From Dactylellina haptotyla (lineage: Eukaryota > Ascomycota > Orbiliomycetes > Orbiliales > Orbiliaceae): a stretch of DNA of 64,000 nucleotides. Below, piece by piece: positions 59,533 through 64,000 of this stretch. The stretch spans positions 1,364,001-1,428,000 of the forward strand of contig CM062379.1 in NCBI GenBank assembly GCA_031310005.1, written 5' to 3'. Position 1 is the first letter of the stretch, and the number at the start of each line of letters is the position of its first letter. The translations under genes were made by a program, and so were the position numbers. The notes below the pieces were generated by a model. The model was not told the origin of the DNA, did not search any database, and saw only the letters and a list, made by a program, of their open reading frames with translations.

Positions 59533-62174
59533 CTAAGGAGATGCACTATCGACCCTGACTTTCTTCGCAGTGCCAATATTGACTTGCGATACCTTCTTTG
59601 CGAACTTCAAACTCGTCAAAGTCTCGCTCATATGAGCAAGCAATGGGCTGACCATGACAAACATCAATGTCTAGAAAAGTAGTTTGTTAGCCAAAATTCC
59701 AGAGAAGTATATGTAAAACTCGAGCTTGGTTTTCTCACCTTGCTATTTCCACCCAAGCTATTTTGAAGCAAATAGGTCAACTTGGAATTCCTGTACGGAA
59801 TATGCTTGACTTCTTTTCCACCTCCAAGCGCGCTAATAACATCACCGAGTGCACTCAAACTCTTGTTGATGTTTTGGGTTTCCTTCAATCGATCACCGGT
59901 AGCTTGACTGTGACTCAACCGCTCGGAACCAGCAAGATCTACTAGATTCAATGTGCCTTCGCACTTTTCGCCGGTAATACTGTTGATACCAGCAAGCTTG
60001 AGAATAAACACGGAATGACTTCGCGAAGATCTTTCGTTCGCCTTGGTAGCAGCTACCATGCGATTGTTCGACGCGCGTCGCATAACCTCTTCCATCATAT
60101 CCGGACCGTCCAGTGGGATAGTCGTGCACTCGGTTAATGTTGTACGTCCCTTATCGTGGCGAATTTCAATCTTCTTCTTGTCCAAATCTGTGTCCTTGCC
60201 GAGCAGATCGTTCAAGTTTTCATTGTATACCTCCACAAAACTTCCTTCCATAGTGTACGTCCATCCCTTCTCGGTAAGTTGGGTAGCGGTACGGAAGATC
60301 TGGTCGACGGCTTGAGGAATCATACCGTCCTTATTTGTCATAGTGTATGTCTTACCCGAGCCAGTTTGGCCATAGGCGAAGATGCAGACATTGTATCCAT
60401 CCAGTGCGGATTGAACAAGTTGCGAAATTTCCTCGAAGATAATATTGTTGTTGGACGCGGGGTTGAATACTTTATCGAACGTGAATGGATGCTCTTTGAC
60501 GGCTTCCACTCCCAGTGTAGACCTTTCCATAGAGAATAGTTTGATATCTTTAGCCTCCTCATCCTGATCAGGGAAATCAATTTTTGCCGGCTCCGCCTCT
60601 GCTTCGAGCGGAGGCCGGACACGGCAGAAGACACGAATATTTCCTTTCAACTCCAGAACCTGGTTATGGAGCTTGCGTCGGAGCGTCTCTTCTGTTCGAA
60701 GTTTCGCCATAGCAGTTTCGAGGCTCTGACGCATGTCGTGTACATTGCCATCGCGGAGTCTGATAGAATTATCACGTTCCGAGATTATAGATTCAAGAGA
60801 ACAAATCTTATCACGAAGAGCTCTCGCCGAGGACTCCATGTTGAGAGAGTTGACAGACTGTTCGGAGATGGTTGATCGCATGTCCTTATTCATTTTCTGG
60901 GCGATGGCAAGTTCGTCTTTCGTCTCGTTGTGGGCGGCAGTCTCGACCTTCAACTCGGCTCTAACTCTGACAAGTTCCGTTTCACAGGTACTCCTCAGAG
61001 TTGCGATTTCTGTCTGATACTGGTTTTTCATGGTCGACATCTCAAGCTCGTTCTTATTTCTCAGCTCCAAGATTTCGTTCCTGCTTCTCTGCTGGGCATC
61101 TTCGAGCTCTCGAGCTGCCGTTGCCTTCAAAGATGACAGTTCTTCTGCGTGCCTTCTCTTGTTCTCGGCCTCTTCCATCTTAAGCCTATCGAACGCCATC
61201 CGTAATTCATCTAGCTCGAACTTGTGCTTGGTCATGAGGTCGTTAACCTCGGTCTTACTCTTTCGTTCGAGGTTGTCAATATCGTCACGGGCTTTCCGTC
61301 GGAGTTCATCGGTTTCATTAAGAAGTTGGCGTCGTGCATCGTCAGCCTCGACCCTTCGTAATCGCTGTTCCTCAAGAAGTTCCATCCTGCATTTGTTGAG
61401 TTCGGCCTGGTCACGGCTGAGCTCGGATTGAAGATGCGAGTTCTTTGTTTCCAGAGTTGCTCTGATTGTTTCCAATTCAATGACTATAACACGAAATTAG
61501 CCGCCATATTGGATTCAGAATATATCAAGGTTGAACCTACCTTTCATAGAGCTCATGTCCTTCTGCTGGCTTGTATCTGCAAGTTTATCCATCATTTCTC
61601 TATGATCTTCTTCCAGATCTGCCAGGCGTCCCTTGATATCCCATCCGGCTCTCTGTGATCTTTTCTTGGGTTGGTAGGGTGCGGAGCCGGCCTTATCTTC
61701 ATCGGCCGACATTTCCTCCGTCGGCGAAGGAACGGCTTCCTGTCGGTTACGCAGGTTCATGCTTGTTTGCGGTCTGGCCAGACCGGCTTTCACGGCACCA
61801 CCGACTCTCGATGCACCTGGCTTTGCAACCATAGCACTCTTTCCAGTTGGCCGAACAGCACTCGCTTTGATTGCGGCTGCCGGGCCAGTCTGAGAGATCG
61901 CAGATCTAGCGATTTGAGCAGGGCGGTCGTTGGCGGTCTCATTGTTGTCCAGTGTGCTCGCTGGACGTTTCATGGGAGCCAATGTTCTTGACGGAGCAGG
62001 TGTTTTCAACACTGAAGGCTTTCCGATTGTGCTGGCACCGAATGTACCAATCCTCGAGTTAACAGTCGACTCTCCTAGATCACCGAGCGGCTGCTGGTGG
62101 GGTTGCGGTAGGCCAGAACTCGACGAGGGCGCTGGCAACCGCGACCCACCAGGTCGGGGCAGTGATGATTGCAT
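59533..62174 (-). CDS. klpA: Kinesin-14, C-terminal motor (KlpA/Kar3-like)
   Basis: Minus-end-directed spindle motor. Exons 61541-62174, 59739-61483 and 59533-59670 give 838 residues from the ATG at 62174. The Ser/Pro-rich basic tail begins MQSSLPRPGGSRLPAPSSSS and should bind microtubules. A coiled coil runs to about residue 480. The motor starts ELKGNIRVFCRVRPPLE, the kinesin-14 neck, with P-loop AYGQTGSGKTYTM, switch I ANERSSRSHSVF, switch II LNLVDLAGSERL and HIPYRNSKLTYLLQNSLGG. The last exon gives TLMFVMVSPLLAHMSETL, then TSLKFAKKVSQVNIGTAKK. The reading frame stays open far upstream of 62174, and a plausible spliced exon at 62681-62815 could extend the protein to 966 residues (see findings). 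Confidence 0.93.
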
Positions 62175-63090
62175 GTCTACTGATCTTTGGGGTTCGTTGT
62201 TTGGGTCCGCTGTTTGGTATGCCTCGTTCACACCGAGCTTGGAAGCCGGGGGAGGAAGAAGGGAACGGAAAGTAAAATCGATTGGCTGTATAGTATTATT
62301 CCTACTGGCGTCTTTGTTTGGGATGTTGCAGAGAAATAAAGGAGGTGGATTTGGATATTTCCTGCGAAGGACCTCGGACGGCGGGATGTGGTTTAGACGA
62401 AGCCGGAGAACACTCGGTGACGGCTAGCAAAGTCCGACATAGGTTAGATTCAGGTACTTGATCAATACGATAACGTATTTGCTATCGATATCGCCGTTGT
62501 GAAGTTGAAGTCGGACGTTGAAATCTAGGTACAAAACTGCGTTGAAATGTGAAGGTGCGTTTGGTGTTTACGGCAACACAAAGAGCTCTCGCGCCGTGTT
62601 TGTTGACATCACAACCAAAACAGACACAATTCACAACGGCACCCGAAAACACCAGAAAAGATACGGGATAGAGCACGTACCGGTAGAGACTTTGTCGGAC
62701 TGAGGATGTCGATATCCGGGTTCGGTGAGGCGGGGGCGGAAGCAGTGTTATTGCGGTAGGAGGACAGAGCCGCGACGGCGGAGAGTTTGGCGGTGGAGTT
62801 GAGGACGGCCTTCATTTTGCTGTTGTTTATATCTTTCCTCTTTCAAGCCGGCGTAAACAAACCTTCCTATTGGCCACGGCGCTCTTCTGTTCGGACCGGG
62901 GGTCTTCCACCAGGCGAGGCGAGGCCAAGCTTCAAACCATTCTGGCGATTCGTACCTGGACGATGGCGATGGGATTGTAATCGAGGAGGAACAATACAAC
63001 TACGACACGACGCAGAGGGCATTTGCCTACATATTACAATACACGACACCGCAGTCTGATCGCTGGACACTCGCCCCGCAAATCGCCACA
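62175..63090. promoter_or_regulatory. Kinesin / NOSIP divergent region, with possible kinesin upstream exon
   Basis: Either a 0.9 kb divergent promoter, or a 275-bp bidirectional promoter (62816-63090) plus upstream kinesin exons at 62681-62815 and 62175-62423. No other gene was seen. Confidence 0.5.
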
Positions 63091-64000
63091 ATGAATTCTT
63101 CCTCGTCCTGGTTCACGTACGCTCACAGATCCCGGTAGCTTAACATTCACACTCTATCAGGTATGCTAATACGCTCTGTCTGAATGGTAGCTCCTACGAG
63201 CGCTCGCTGCTCAAAACCGACTACGGCACCCAGCGCCAACGTCTGACCCGCGATCACGGTAAAGCCCTCGATTCCTGTAACCTCTGCCTCCAGCGCGCTC
63301 GCGACCCCGTCTGCTGCTCCACCCACGGCGACATCTTCTGCCGCGAATGCGCAATCTCCAACCTCCTCTCCCAACGACAGGAAATCAAACGTCTCCAGAA
63401 AGACATCGAGAAACGCCATGCAGAAGAGGAGGAGGATCGGGTACGGCTCGAGCGGGAAGCCGTCGACCGTGGTATCAAAGAGTTCGAAGAAGTGCAGATG
63501 GGACTGGAGCAACGAAGGGTCGACCTAAAACGAAAGGCCGGTGATGCAGATATTTCGCCTTCTACCTCCACCCCCACACAGCGGATCATAGGCCGTGAGA
63601 ACGGCAAGGTTACAATTGAGGAAAGCGACGAGTCCTCGCATGATAGCAAACGCCCGAAGACATTCACTCTTGATGAATCCGAGCTTCTTAAAATCGCCCG
63701 TTCGGACCGCGAGAGATTAAAAACCTCTATAACCGCCGAGAAATCCGCGGCCGCCGCTCCAAAGCTTCCGTCGTTCTGGATCCCATCCCTCACCCCTTCC
63801 TTATCGTCATCGGAAGTAGCTCCCTCGAAACCACCAAAATTACAACCAGTGTGCCCCGGCTCCGACCCGGAGAAACTTCACAATTACAGTTTAAAGTCTC
63901 TGGTGAGCGTCAAGTTTACTGAAGAGAACGAAGAGAAGAATAAACACGGCGAGAAGGCGAGAATATGTCCCAGCTGCAAGAAAGGATTGAGCAACGAGAC
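63091..64000 (+). CDS. NOSIP-type RING/U-box ubiquitin ligase, 5' part
   Basis: The gene runs off the right edge. The first exon is only 26 nt (63091-63116, MNSSSSWF), and a 74-nt intron (63117-63190, GTACGC...TAG) leads to SYERSLLKTDYGTQRQRLTR. The following DSCNLCLQRARDPVCCSTHG, DIFCRECAISNLLSQRQEIK is the split zinc-binding module of the NOSIP family, whose second half lies much further downstream. Then come a Glu/Arg-rich coiled coil (KRHAEEEEDRVRLEREAV), a Ser/Thr-rich linker, LPSFWIPSLTPS and ARICPSCKKGLSNE at the edge. The human homologue is an E3 ligase that binds nitric-oxide synthase; fungal roles are mostly unstudied. Confidence 0.85.

Overview
The window is nuclear DNA of a filamentous ascomycete (Pezizomycotina). 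The evidence is: many short GT-AG introns of about 50-90 bp, a velvet regulator, a KlpA-type kinesin-14, fungal Golgi glycosyltransferases, a fungal Tlg2 syntaxin and a plant/fungal-type dihydroxyacid dehydratase. I cannot place the class; Pezizomycetes or Orbiliomycetes are possible but unproven. I see no transposon, retroelement, rRNA or complete tRNA.

Layout. 1-1564 is the 3' part of a FHIP (Hook-interacting protein) gene. 1852-4583 (-) is ILV3 dihydroxyacid dehydratase. 6221-7819 (-) is a velvet factor, VelC-like, followed by about 6.6 kb with no supportable gene. 14412-17262 (-) encodes a RING protein with a prion-like middle and an RS/RD-rich tail. 18334-19752 (+) is a membrane-anchored alpha/beta hydrolase. 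20588-24052 (+) is PIK1. 24868-26359 (+) is an equilibrative nucleoside transporter. 26752-28365 (-) is CDC37. 29138-32107 (+) is an MDL1-type mitochondrial ABC half-transporter. 32535-33880 (-) is TLG2. 35092-36311 (+) is calmodulin. 36936-37999 (-) is clathrin light chain. 38799-40217 (+) is an RTT103-like CID protein. 41459-43800 (+) is a Ser/Thr kinase. 45202-46785 (+) is an MNN10-like GT34 mannosyltransferase. 48650-49616 (+) is NC2 alpha (BUR6).

The distal part holds the most unusual locus. 51373-52833 (+) is an intronless secreted precursor with eight 33-34 residue repeats, each ending in a Lys-Arg Kex2 site, plus a helical C-terminal region. After it come a peroxisomal-type mitochondrial-family carrier (53228-54871, -), a divergent GT69/GT61 glycosyltransferase pair (55493-59033), a kinesin-14 (59533-62174, possibly starting at 62815, -) and the 5' part of a NOSIP-type ubiquitin ligase (63091 onward, +).

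Most genes are conserved single-copy housekeeping genes: trafficking (FHIP, PIK1, TLG2, clathrin light chain), chaperoning and signalling (CDC37, calmodulin, kinase), transcription (NC2 alpha, RTT103) and wall glycosylation (GT34, GT69, GT61). They do not form one pathway. The Kex2 repeat precursor is the best candidate for a previously undescribed system; it could yield a family of near-identical secreted peptides. No tailoring enzyme such as a UstYa-type protein lies beside it in this window. Exon boundaries were set by eye from splice signals and protein reading frame. For eleven genes (those with stated lengths, apart from the three intronless genes) the exon lengths were summed and close in frame.
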